Counted from the first letter of the stretch, positions 26,612-34,690 are shown. The stretch: DNA of 64,000 nucleotides from Lachnospiraceae bacterium (GCA_024682835.1 JAIKYU010000103.1:1-64000), one strand, 5' to 3'. Made by a program: numbers and translations. The notes: a model not told the origin generated them from the letters alone.

Positions 26612-27619
26612 TCAGATGCCGTAGTTGTCTACGTCCGCCTGCGTGATGGTGGAAGCATCGAAGCCCTTCTCATCCATGATGATGGTCTTTTCGGAAACAG
26701 AGCCGCCGCTCTCCAGAGTCTTGATGATGTCGCTGATGTAGGAAGCCTGGAAAGGATTGCACTGTCCGTCATAGTTCCAGTTCTGCTTTAACAGCTCTTC
26801 CAGAGCCCACTTGTTGCAGTCGAAGCCCATGACGATGACGTCCTTGCCGACACCGTGGGAGATACCCGCCGCATCCAGAGCAGCGACAGCGCCCTTGGCC
26901 ATATCGTCGTTCTCGGCATAGATGACATTGAACGGGGTCTTCGCATCGATGACAGACTGAACAATCTGCTGTGCATTCTCAGCGTTCCAGTCAGCGGTCT
27001 GCTGTGCAACGATGTTCCAGTTGGCCTCTGCGGCAACCTTGGCATCCAGCGCGCCGGAACGGCCCTGCTGTGCAGCACTGCCCATGTGACCCTGAATGTG
27101 GATGACATTGTACTCGGAAAGTCCCTGTCCGGCGAGCCAGTCAACAGCGGTCTGGCCTTCCTTCGCCATATCGGAGACGATGGACGCCTCGTAGAGGCTC
27201 GGATCCGCATCGATCGTACGGTCGAACAGGATCACCTTGACGCCGTTCTTCTGCGCATCCTGCAGAACGGAATCCCAGCCGGCGGTATCAGCAGCAGACA
27301 GAAGCAGGTAGTCCACACCGTCCGTGATAAAGCCCTGTGCCGCGGAGATCTGCTCATCGTTCTTCATGCTGTAGGCGAACTTCGCATCATAGCCGTTGGC
27401 CTCGTTGAACATCGCCTTAAGATCCTTGTCGTTGGCGGTACGATAGCCGGACTCGTTGGGGTCGTTGTTGATGATGCCGACCTTGATGAGATCGCCGGAA
27501 GCCTCGGTCTGCGCCGGAGCCGATGCGGTGTCAGTCGACGCAGCGCCGCCTTCGCCGCACGCAGCGAGACCAAGTACCATCGCAGATGCCAACAGCATTG
27601 CCAATACTTTTTTCTTCAT
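26612..27619 (-). CDS. Sugar ABC transporter substrate-binding lipoprotein
   Basis: 335 residues from an ATG preceded by AGAGGAGGG. The signal peptide ends in a lipobox (VLGLAAC, Cys 21), followed by a Ser/Thr/Ala-rich linker. The mature part is a type I periplasmic binding fold related to YtfQ: IKVGIINNDPNESGYRTANDK, GFITDGVDYLLLSAADTAGWDSVL, VILFDRTIDADPSLY, QGHMGSAAQQGRSGAL and IYAENDDMAKGAVAALDAAG. It lies between the two-component genes and the ATPase gene and is followed by a repeat and a terminator. It is probably the abundant primary binding protein of the importer; the exact sugar is unknown. Confidence 0.92.
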   Translation of the reverse strand: MKKKVLAMLLASAMVLGLAACGEGGAASTDTASAPAQTEASGDLIKVGIINNDPNESGYRTANDKDLKAMFNEANGYDAKFAYSMKNDEQISAAQGFITDGVDYLLLSAADTAGWDSVLQDAQKNGVKVILFDRTIDADPSLYEASIVSDMAKEGQTAVDWLAGQGLSEYNVIHIQGHMGSAAQQGRSGALDAKVAAEANWNIVAQQTADWNAENAQQIVQSVIDAKTPFNVIYAENDDMAKGAVAALDAAGISHGVGKDVIVMGFDCNKWALEELLKQNWNYDGQCNPFQASYISDIIKTLESGGSVSEKTIIMDEKGFDASTITQADVDNYGI

Positions 27620-27645
27620 TTTATACCCTCCTCTTACAAAACGGA

Positions 27646-27667
27646 TAAAGGACCATTCCTTTATCGT
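27646..27667. promoter_or_regulatory. Palindrome upstream of the binding-protein gene
   Basis: Perfect nine-bp arms GATAAAGGA/TCCTTTATC with a four-base spacer lie just upstream of the ribosome site of the binding-protein gene. A second perfect palindrome (GGTGAAA/TTTCACC, 27721-27736) follows the kinase gene. Either could be an operator for the AraC-type regulator or an mRNA hairpin. Confidence 0.4.
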
Positions 27668-27752
27668 GTCCTATTCTATCGTTTTAAGGAGGGAATACCA
27701 TACAGAAAGCTATGGGGGAAGGTGAAAAATTTCACCGGATCATCATACAGGT

Positions 27753-29087
27753 CTACTTTTTTACGATTTCGTTTGAAATTTTCGTGACCTTCGGCAGGGA
27801 GACCGTGACGACCGTTCCCTCCCCCGGGGTGCTCTCAATCCGCAGCCCGTATGCTTCGCCGAAATTCAGACGGATGCGCTCATTGACATTGTAGAGCCCG
27901 TAGATGGCGCTCTCTGCGGGCGCCTTTTCCGTGAGTCCCTTTCTCACCTGCATAAGCCGTTCCGCCGACATGCCTGTGCCGTCATCCGTCACCCTGATCT
28001 CCATCGTTTCCCCGCAGTCCTCCGCGATCAGACGGATCGTGCCGCCGCCCCGCCGGTTCTTGATTCCGTGATAGAGCGCGTTTTCCACAAGCGGCTGAAT
28101 GGTGATTTTGGGGATGTGATACGCTCCAAGCTCATCCGGCACGCTGATCTCATAGGTCAGGATATCCTGATAGCGGATCTGCTGAATCTCCAGATAGCTG
28201 CGCACATGCTGCAGTTCCTCGCGAAGCGTGACGGTCTCCTTTCCCTTATTCAGGGAGGCACGGAAGAAATCCGAAAGATTCCCGACCATGCGAACCACCT
28301 GTTTCTCATTGCCCGCCTCCGCCGACCAGACAATGGCATCCAGCGTGTTATACAGGAAATGCGGGTTGATCTGTGCCTGCAACAGCTCGAATTCCGCTTT
28401 TCTGAGCCTTGTCTGCTCCTGCCGCACCTGCTCCTCTATGGGGCGGGTGATCCTGCGGGGAACAAACCAGGAAAACACCAGAACCGCGGCGAAAAGCAGG
28501 ATCAGGAGCACCGCGGAAATCCTGAGAAAGTGAAAGATGAGCCGTCTGGTGTCCTCCTGCGCCCGCAGCAGCTCCCTGTTCTCGTAGTAGACATACTCAT
28601 TGATCGTCTCCTGAACCAGGGACGTGACAATCTGCACATCGTTTTCCCAGATCAGAATATTGTCCTCATAGCGGTCCTGCGCGGCCAGATTCTCATAGAT
28701 GCGGTCGCTGTAAACCCCGAGGTTGCGCAGATACTTCTCCGCGCTCTGCAGGCGCTTCCGGTTTTCTCCCTCCTCCGTAACCTGCTTGAGCTCCTCCACC
28801 ACGCGCTGCGCATCCGCAAGCATCCGGTTTAAAGCGGAATCTCTCGGAGACACACTTCCGGCAATCACCAAATAGGTCTCGTAGTCAAAATCCTTTTTAA
28901 AATCAAGGCTGAATTCGCTGGCAGTCACCACGGAGTCCAGCATGGCTTCATATCGCGCGTAAACATGCATCAGATACCCGAAGGCGATAAGCAGAAAAAT
29001 GAGATTCGGAATCAACAGAATCAGGTAGGAGATCCGGATCCGCTGTGCCAGCCAGGAATCCTGAGCGGTCTGCCTCCACCGCCTCAT
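27753..29087 (-). CDS. YesM-type sensor histidine kinase
   Basis: 444 residues. Membrane helices at about 18-42 and 185-205 flank a 140-residue outer sensor region. The second helix leads into a linker and the His_kinase domain with QINPHFLYNTLD near 240 (phospho-His inside), followed by an HATPase domain with QPLVENALYHGIK and VTDDGTGMS. This is the class that pairs with AraC-type response regulators and usually senses extracellular sugars, often through a binding protein. The start overlaps the regulator stop by four bases. The importer genes follow 133 bp downstream. Confidence 0.93.
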   Translation of the reverse strand: MRRWRQTAQDSWLAQRIRISYLILLIPNLIFLLIAFGYLMHVYARYEAMLDSVVTASEFSLDFKKDFDYETYLVIAGSVSPRDSALNRMLADAQRVVEELKQVTEEGENRKRLQSAEKYLRNLGVYSDRIYENLAAQDRYEDNILIWENDVQIVTSLVQETINEYVYYENRELLRAQEDTRRLIFHFLRISAVLLILLFAAVLVFSWFVPRRITRPIEEQVRQEQTRLRKAEFELLQAQINPHFLYNTLDAIVWSAEAGNEKQVVRMVGNLSDFFRASLNKGKETVTLREELQHVRSYLEIQQIRYQDILTYEISVPDELGAYHIPKITIQPLVENALYHGIKNRRGGGTIRLIAEDCGETMEIRVTDDGTGMSAERLMQVRKGLTEKAPAESAIYGLYNVNERIRLNFGEAYGLRIESTPGEGTVVTVSLPKVTKISNEIVKK

Positions 29088-30703
29088 TCATGTCCCTCCG
29101 CCATTCCGCTTTCCCGGAACTGGGTCGGCGTCATGCCCTGGGTCTTTTTGAAAAGATAGGAAAAATAATGTGGATCCCGGTAACCGCACAGGACGCTGAT
29201 TTCACTGCTCTTCTTTGCGGTAAGACGCAGCAGCTCCCTGGCTTTGTCCATCCGGTAATCCGTCAGATACCGGATAAAAGGCTGCCCCGTCTCCTGGCGG
29301 AAAATCGTGCTCAGGTGATTTGGTGAGAAATTCACATGCGCCGCCAGACGGTTCAGCGTCAGATCCTCCTGCGCATAGTTTTCCTCGATATAGCGGATTG
29401 CTTCGTGCACCGCCTCCCGATAGCGTCCGGAGGAGGTCTCCTCCCGGAGTGTCAGGGCATGCCTGACGATCCGGGAGATGTAATCCTTTGCTCCCTGCGC
29501 GTCTGCAACGCCCGCGCCGGAAGCGTCCGGCAGCTCCACCTCATCGCGTTCGCGGTGCAGCTCATTCTCGGTAAAATCCGCCAGGCAGAAATAGCTGTCC
29601 ATGAGAATGTACTGGCGGAACATCGTGGACTGCAGCGCATTCTTCCCGAGACCCTCAAAAAAGGTCTCCAGAAAGTAGTCGGTCTCCGCCGGGTCTCCGC
29701 GGTACAGGAATTCCTGCAGCTGTCTCTTGTCCACCCGTCTCGGATCCACCTCCGCGAGGCGAAAGTCCGCCCTTTCCCGCACCGGTTCTCCGGACCGGCT
29801 GGTCAAAAACTCGTTATTCTCCGTGAAATACCGCCCGGCAAAGGCACGGCTTGCCTCGGCGTAGGAACGCGGCAGATCGGTGATCCGATTGACCATCTCG
29901 CCGATACCGCCGAAATAACGGACATTTCGTCCGGCCAGCAGTCCGGTAATCCGTTCCTTTGCGCGTCCCAGGGCGTCCTTCAGCTCCGCTTCCCCATCGG
30001 CCTTAAACAAAAACGCCTCACCCTCCAGGTAACGGTCAAATACGATTGCGCCCTCCTCGTCGGCAATTCTCCGGGTATCCCTGTCAATATCGATTCTTCG
30101 CTCGGAATAGGTCTCCACTCCGCGATCATTCGGGTGCCATACGCGAAACAGCATCACGTTGTAGCAGATCGCGGCAATATCGATTCCCAGCCGCTTGGCG
30201 TCATCCAGGATCTCGGAGAGTTCCCTTCCGCCCGTCACAAGATTCCGGAAGAATTCCTGCTTTTCCAGCTCATTCCGCTCCCGCATCTCCTCCGCGTATT
30301 TCCGTGCGGACTCCCGCTCCTCCCTCTTCTCAAGAATCTTCTCGGAGATCGCGTCCACCTCCCGGATCAGATTCTCGGAGCTGATCGGCTTGGACAGATA
30401 CCGGGCGACACCAATCCGCACCGCCTCCTGGGCGTATTCAAACTCCTCATAGCCGGTGAGCAGGATAATCTCTGTCTGCGGGAAATCCGCCTTGATGTGG
30501 CGTGCCAGAACCAGCCCGTCCATGAACGGCATTTTGATGTCTGTGATCACAATGTCCGGCTGCTCCTTCTGAATCAGCGACCAGGCGAGCTCGCCGTCTC
30601 CGGCTTCCCCGCAGAATTCACAACCGTGGGCTGTCCAATCGATTTTATTCTTGATTCCCTCGCGGACGACAAACTCATCCTCCGCAAGAAACACCTTGAT
30701 CAT
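29084..30703 (-). CDS. AraC-type response regulator (YesN family)
   Basis: 539 residues from an ATG preceded by AAGGGGG. The receiver domain starts IKVFLAEDEFVVREGIKNKIDW, with the phosphoacceptor Asp in IVITDIKMPFMDG near 55 and Lys in YLSKPIS. A long central region of unknown fold (about 130-430) separates it from a C-terminal pair of AraC helix-turn-helix motifs (about 435-535; DLTLNRLAAHVNFSPNHLSTIFRQETG and SSEISVLCGYRDPHYFSYLFKK). It is the first gene of the sugar locus and probably activates the importer genes. Strong promoter hexamers lie upstream. Confidence 0.94.
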   Translation of the reverse strand: MIKVFLAEDEFVVREGIKNKIDWTAHGCEFCGEAGDGELAWSLIQKEQPDIVITDIKMPFMDGLVLARHIKADFPQTEIILLTGYEEFEYAQEAVRIGVARYLSKPISSENLIREVDAISEKILEKREERESARKYAEEMRERNELEKQEFFRNLVTGGRELSEILDDAKRLGIDIAAICYNVMLFRVWHPNDRGVETYSERRIDIDRDTRRIADEEGAIVFDRYLEGEAFLFKADGEAELKDALGRAKERITGLLAGRNVRYFGGIGEMVNRITDLPRSYAEASRAFAGRYFTENNEFLTSRSGEPVRERADFRLAEVDPRRVDKRQLQEFLYRGDPAETDYFLETFFEGLGKNALQSTMFRQYILMDSYFCLADFTENELHRERDEVELPDASGAGVADAQGAKDYISRIVRHALTLREETSSGRYREAVHEAIRYIEENYAQEDLTLNRLAAHVNFSPNHLSTIFRQETGQPFIRYLTDYRMDKARELLRLTAKKSSEISVLCGYRDPHYFSYLFKKTQGMTPTQFRESGMAEGHE

Positions 30704-30784
30704 GAAACCCCCTTAGATTCCAGGCCAATCCGCATCCGCTGCCATTCAGTGTCTCTCCGGTTCCTTAACGCAAAGTAACCATTC

Positions 30785-30849
30785 AGCGCTTTACCAGCGC
30801 TTAAATTTCAACCGATTCGATTATACTCTTTTCAACCATCCACTTGCAA
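30785..30849 (-). promoter_or_regulatory. Promoter of the two-component sugar-sensing operon
   Basis: On the minus strand TTGCAA (30844-30849) and TATAAT (30820-30825) are 18 bp apart. In the predicted leader there are two AGCGCT hexamers (30785-30790 and 30796-30801), 11 bp apart centre to centre, which could be a direct-repeat operator of the kind AraC-type proteins bind. Confidence 0.6.
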
Positions 30850-30872
30850 CCTGTCAGGAATAGATATATTAT
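30844..30872 (+). promoter_or_regulatory. Promoter of the membrane GGDEF gene
   Basis: TTGCAA (30844-30849) and TATTAT (30867-30872) are 17 bp apart. TTGCAA is its own reverse complement, so the same six bases can serve as the -35 of the divergent promoter. The expected start point falls at about 30879-30881, at the ATG, which suggests a leaderless message. Confidence 0.5.
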
Positions 30873-30880
30873 AAGATATT

Positions 30881-31960
30881 ATGAGCAAAATTCTGGATCT
30901 GATCAAAAAAGATTCCATCTTTGAAGGAGAATCCAACCGTCTGCTGATGCTCCTTCGGAGTCTTTTGCTTCTTTTCATTCCCTACACCTGCTCCGTAGGT
31001 CTCTCGCTCCTGCTGCACAGGCTCATGGTACACGCTCTGGCTGCCTTTGCTTTCGCGCTCCTGTTTCTGGTTTTCTTCATCAGGAGTTATAAGGTCCGTC
31101 CGCCGCAGACCTGCCTGTTTACGACGATACTCTGCTATTTCTATGCCTACTACTTCTCCACGACCCTGGGCTGGCACTTTTCCTTCTACATGCTGTTTCT
31201 GGTCGGCTTCTTTCTCTTCTGGTTTGACAGCTCCATGAGCATCAAAAAGAAGTCACTCATCAGCGCCGTGACCGGTCTGCTGCTGTGTTTCGTCTGCATG
31301 ATGTCCCCGCAGATCACTGCCATTCTTGAACCGGGGAGCGCCGCGTACGCCTATCTGACCTACAGCAACCTGGTCTTCTGCATCCTGTTTCTCTCCGTCA
31401 TTGCAAGCTTCTTCTGCCTGCAGTTTGTCGAAGCGGAACGTCAACTCTATCTCTACAATAAGGAGCTCAAGCGGATCTCCGAAACCGATCCGCTGACCAA
31501 GCTCCCCAACAGGCGCTTTGCTCTGGAAGAGCTCAAGGAGATCGAGGCCGGTTACGAAAGCAATGACCGCTTTGTCTCCATCGCCATCGGGGACATCGAC
31601 TTTTTCAAGCGCGTCAACGACAGTTACGGACATGACGCCGGGGATTACATCCTCTCCTCCCTCTCCGGGCTTCTGAACGAGGAGATGAAGGAGCATGGAA
31701 TGGTTGCGCGCTGGGGCGGCGAGGAATTCCTGTTTGTGTTTGATCACGCAAACGGGGATGACTCATTTCTGCTTTTAGATACCCTCAGGGAAAAAATCGA
31801 ACACACAGAGTATACCTTCGGCGGGCAGCGGATTGCGATCACAATGACCTTCGGTGTGGAGGAATACGGTCCGCGTGTGGGAATCGATCCCACCATCGCA
31901 GCCGCCGACAAGAAGCTCTACCTTGGCAAGAACAGCGGCAGAAACAAGGTCGTTTACTGA
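30881..31960 (+). CDS. Transmembrane GGDEF diguanylate cyclase
   Basis: 359 residues. The ATG at 30881 has no Shine-Dalgarno sequence at a usable distance. The N-terminal half (about 20-190) has five or six hydrophobic helices, a membrane sensor not matching a family I can name. The linker FVEAERQLYLYNKELKRISE leads to a GGDEF domain (about 200-355) with DPLTKLPNRRFALEEL, AIGDIDFFKRVNDSYGHDAGD and the active site ARWGGEEFLFVF. It should synthesise cyclic di-GMP at the membrane. No RxxD inhibition site is seen. The stop is one base from the stop of the convergent MotB-like gene. Confidence 0.93.
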   Translation: MSKILDLIKKDSIFEGESNRLLMLLRSLLLLFIPYTCSVGLSLLLHRLMVHALAAFAFALLFLVFFIRSYKVRPPQTCLFTTILCYFYAYYFSTTLGWHFSFYMLFLVGFFLFWFDSSMSIKKKSLISAVTGLLLCFVCMMSPQITAILEPGSAAYAYLTYSNLVFCILFLSVIASFFCLQFVEAERQLYLYNKELKRISETDPLTKLPNRRFALEELKEIEAGYESNDRFVSIAIGDIDFFKRVNDSYGHDAGDYILSSLSGLLNEEMKEHGMVARWGGEEFLFVFDHANGDDSFLLLDTLREKIEHTEYTFGGQRIAITMTFGVEEYGPRVGIDPTIAAADKKLYLGKNSGRNKVVY

Positions 31961-31961
31961 T

Positions 31962-32945
31962 TTACTGATTCGCGCCCGGTGCTTCCTCCGTGCCCTCGTC
32001 GTTTAAGATCTCTATCATTTCCCGGATCATCTCCTCGTCCTTTAAGCGGAACTGAATCTCCACCCGGCGGGAAGCCTCCGCATCGATCTCTCCATGATCA
32101 TCCAGAACCGGATTGCTGTATGACCGGCCGCTGGTCGTCACCAGCTTCCGGAGATCCTCCAGCTCCGCCTCCGTAAGAATTTTGCTTTTATCGGCGAGAC
32201 AGTATTCCGCCACGGAATAGGCGCGCTTCTGCGACAGTTCAAGATTGAACAGATATCCGCCGACGTCGTCCGTGTGCCCCTCGATGATGATCTCCGAGAC
32301 GTACTCCCGGTAATCCTTTCCCATCAGGGTGCGTACATAGCGCGGAAGAAACTCATCCAGGAATTCCTTCCCGGTGGCCTTTAAATCCGACCGGCCGGAG
32401 GCAAACAGGATGCTCGACTGGAAGGTGATCGCACCGGTCTGCTGATCCACGGCCAGCTCCAGTCCGGAATGCTCGAACTCCTCCTTCAGGGCCTCCACCA
32501 GGGCGCTTCTCACACCGATGATCCGATCCAGCTTGGCCTGCTGGGAGGCCATGAGGTTTTCAAGCTCCGACAGCAGCAGATGCTGTGCTTTGAGCTCTTC
32601 CTCCTGTGTCAGCAGCTTGTCCTGCTGCGCCAGCAGCTCCTTTTCCTGGGCAAGCAGCTTGTCCTCCTGAAGGGCAAGCGCCTCCTTCTGCTCATCAAGC
32701 AGGAGGCTCTGGGTGGCGACGGTCTCGCGCTCCATATCCAGCGCATCCGTCTGCACCTTAAGCTCCTCCTCCTTTCCCAGAAGCTCATGCTCCTTGGCAT
32801 CGTACTGCACCTGGGCACGGAGCATCGTGACGGCGATGATCAGTACAAAGGTCAGAAGCAGCCCCGCCATCATGTCCGAGTACGACAGCCAGTAGGTCGT
32901 CTCCTCGTCACCATGTCGCTTTTTGATCGATCCCCGCTTTGCCAT
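31962..32945 (-). CDS. MotB/OmpA-like stator protein, ZorB-like
   Basis: 327 residues. A short basic N-terminus precedes one membrane helix (about 19-42) starting WLSYSDMMAGLLLTF; Asp24 is in the position of the proton-carrying Asp of MotB and ZorB. Then comes a long Gln/Glu/Leu-rich coiled coil (about 45-140, with EDKLLAQEKELLAQQDKLL) and a C-terminal OmpA-type peptidoglycan-binding domain (about 165-310) with ILFASGRSDLKATGKEFL, IIIEGHTDDVGGYLFNLELSQKRA and EASRRVEIQFRL. It is preceded at three bp by the MotA-like gene. No flagellar gene is in the window, so a non-flagellar motor is more likely. The coiled coil is longer than in typical MotB. Confidence 0.88.
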   Translation of the reverse strand: MAKRGSIKKRHGDEETTYWLSYSDMMAGLLLTFVLIIAVTMLRAQVQYDAKEHELLGKEEELKVQTDALDMERETVATQSLLLDEQKEALALQEDKLLAQEKELLAQQDKLLTQEEELKAQHLLLSELENLMASQQAKLDRIIGVRSALVEALKEEFEHSGLELAVDQQTGAITFQSSILFASGRSDLKATGKEFLDEFLPRYVRTLMGKDYREYVSEIIIEGHTDDVGGYLFNLELSQKRAYSVAEYCLADKSKILTEAELEDLRKLVTTSGRSYSNPVLDDHGEIDAEASRRVEIQFRLKDEEMIREMIEILNDEGTEEAPGANQ

Positions 32946-32948
32946 CCC

Positions 32949-34364
32949 TTACTTCTTTCCGAAAAGGTTGCCGCGTTCTCTTTCCTTCGATGCCTTCGAA
33001 GCCGCGTCGATCCTGTCAATTGTCTCTAACAGAGAGTCATTGAGCCGCTCAATGGCGCGGTGTACATCCTCCAAAACATCCCGCACACCGTCATAAGCGG
33101 CCGAATAGGTGTAGGGCACCTGCTCCGTGAGCTTCTCAAGCCGCGCGGCCATCTCATGAAGCTCGGCATCCGATCGCTGCATGGCCTCCGACAGAGCCCG
33201 GACGGTCTGGGCCGCACTCTCCGGCATCCTTTCAATATCATCATGAAGCTCTCTGATCAGGCGCTCCTGATCGGACAGCCACGCGGTGTACCGGTCAGCC
33301 TGCTCCGCCGTTCCCTCCAGCACACGCTTAAGCTGTGAAGCATTTTCCTGCTGCAGCTTGTAGGTCTGATCAATGGTAAAGGACAGCTGGGAGAAGGAAT
33401 GACCGAGAGATTTGTTCATCTCGGCAATGAAAGCATTCACGATGAGACCGAGCGCATCGAGCTGATTCTTCTCCGCTCCCTTCGCGAAACGGGCGATGGT
33501 CTCGTCAAACCGGTCAAACTGCGGCTCCAGCAGATCCTCCATTCCCTCAGCCAAGGAACCGGAAATCGTCTCCGCAAGATTTTCAATCGCCCGGATCTGC
33601 TCCCGCTGAAGGGACAGCATCAGGTTGCGTCCGTCCGTCTCAGCATCCGGCAGCACAAAATTGCGGTGCACGAACAGAAAACCGTCAAGCTCCGCCTCCG
33701 TCTCCTCCAGCTTGCGCTTATAGACATAGTTGAACACCAGGGAAAAAACCATGCCGTAGATCGAGGTGTGAAAAGCGACCTTGATGCCGCTCATCAGCGG
33801 AGCGATGCTTCCCGTGATTTCCGCTGTCGAACCGGTGGCGAAATTCTGCAGACCGAGGGACAGCCCGATAAAGGTACCGAGAATTCCCAGACCCGTCAGT
33901 GCCCCCGGCACCTGATTTAACAGATTCTTGTGAAGCACCTCGTCCGCCAGCTCTCCGCCGATGAAATCCTCCAGATCACGGCGGTACTGCGGCAATCCAG
34001 ACTGTCCGATCCGTTCCGTCTCGCGTACGAATTCCCGGTAGCGCCCCTGAAGCAGCGGATCCGTAAAGAGCAGCTCACCGTTGCGCCGGTACTGCTCCCA
34101 CAGGGACGGCTTTGCCGTCGTCGCATCCTGGCGGATCCTTAATGAAACCCTTCGCAGATCAAGAATCAGCCGGTTTGCGGGGAAAAAGGCATGCAGTTCG
34201 CAGTTGATGAAAATGAGGGCGACGACAAGGAACATCGCGACATTGACAATCAGATTGGCGGGGCCTCCCGTCTGCGCGGTAAAGAAATTCAGATACAGAC
34301 AGACGCCCACCATCAGAAGAAAGGTGATCGTCAGCAGCCACTCATACCATTTTCGACCGATCAT
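32949..34364 (-). CDS. MotA/TolQ/ExbB-family channel protein, ZorA-like
   Basis: 471 residues from an ATG preceded by AAGGAG. Two membrane helices (about 9-28 and 35-58), a cytoplasmic loop with FVRETERIG and FIGGELADEVLHKNL, and two more helices (about 155-180, PGALTGLGILGTFIGLSLG; about 195-225, FHTSIYGMVFSLVFNYVY) give the MotA layout. A 240-residue helical C-terminal tail (about 230-471) follows, as in ZorA, where a cytoplasmic tail transmits motor rotation. It should form a proton- or sodium-driven rotor ring around the ZorB-like dimer. The 6S RNA gene ends 36 bp upstream on the same strand. No ZorC, ZorD or other effector gene is adjacent. Confidence 0.85.
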   Translation of the reverse strand: MIGRKWYEWLLTITFLLMVGVCLYLNFFTAQTGGPANLIVNVAMFLVVALIFINCELHAFFPANRLILDLRRVSLRIRQDATTAKPSLWEQYRRNGELLFTDPLLQGRYREFVRETERIGQSGLPQYRRDLEDFIGGELADEVLHKNLLNQVPGALTGLGILGTFIGLSLGLQNFATGSTAEITGSIAPLMSGIKVAFHTSIYGMVFSLVFNYVYKRKLEETEAELDGFLFVHRNFVLPDAETDGRNLMLSLQREQIRAIENLAETISGSLAEGMEDLLEPQFDRFDETIARFAKGAEKNQLDALGLIVNAFIAEMNKSLGHSFSQLSFTIDQTYKLQQENASQLKRVLEGTAEQADRYTAWLSDQERLIRELHDDIERMPESAAQTVRALSEAMQRSDAELHEMAARLEKLTEQVPYTYSAAYDGVRDVLEDVHRAIERLNDSLLETIDRIDAASKASKERERGNLFGKK

Positions 34365-34400
34365 GGGAATACTCCTTCTCTATCAGGCTCCTGTAAATCA

Positions 34401-34600
34401 CAAAGAGAACCCGCGATGCCGGCTCCTGCTTTTTGACTCCTAGCCAAAGCCAGGTGGGTAACCGCAGTCCTGCTTCTGCCTTCCTCTGCCATAACCGCAA
34501 AAGCGGCCGAAGGCGTGACATCTGTCAGGATCATCTAGGAATCCCGTTGAAAGTACTTGTAGGTTCAAAAATACAGAAGTTGTCGAACATCTCAGGCTCC
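34401..34600 (-). ncRNA. ssrS: 6S RNA
   Basis: About 200 nt. The predicted 5' end carries CTGAGATGTTCG, which is identical to the first helix strand of E. coli 6S RNA as I remember it. It can pair with CATCGCGGG and then CTC near 34401-34415, giving a closing stem with one mismatch and a small bulge. Inside are GGGATTCCT, a CCGCTTTTGCGG hairpin and GCGGTTACCCACC. 6S RNA mimics an open promoter and sequesters housekeeping RNA polymerase in stationary phase. The promoter directly upstream is near consensus, there is no open frame with a ribosome site, and rarA is 3 kb away, a neighbourhood also seen for B. subtilis 6S. The exact 3' end is uncertain. Confidence 0.82.
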
Positions 34601-34605
34601 TTACT

Positions 34606-34634
34606 ATTATAAACAATCCGTCTGTTTCTGGCAA
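34606..34634 (-). promoter_or_regulatory. 6S RNA promoter
   Basis: On the minus strand -35 TTGCCA (34629-34634) and -10 TATAAT (34606-34611) are 17 bp apart. The predicted start is at 34599-34600, the first base of the proposed 6S RNA. Confidence 0.75.
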
Positions 34635-34635
34635 G

Positions 34636-34689
34636 AAAAAAACTCATCACCGGTGAAGATGACGAATTTGCATCGGGAGGAGTTTTTTT
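34636..34689. terminator. Bidirectional terminator between rsgI and 6S RNA
   Basis: Perfect ten-bp arms AAAAAAACTC/GAGTTTTTTT enclose a 34-base loop that can itself pair (GATG/CATC). Either strand ends in seven T residues. It abuts the 6S RNA -35 element and would stop transcription coming from sigI-rsgI. Confidence 0.6.
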
Positions 34690-34690
34690 G

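Noticed and set aside
29336-30778. 480-codon plus-strand open frame opposite the AraC-type regulator
   Set aside because: The minus-strand gene has full receiver and helix-turn-helix motifs; the opposite frame shows no recognisable domain and no proper start site.
31962-34364. A complete Zorya defence system
   Set aside because: Only ZorA- and ZorB-like genes are present; no ZorC, ZorD or ZorE-like gene was found within the surrounding tens of kilobases.
34440-34634. Possible 64-codon minus-strand protein
   Set aside because: It covers the 6S RNA and its promoter, has no usable start site, and the RNA structure explains the region better.
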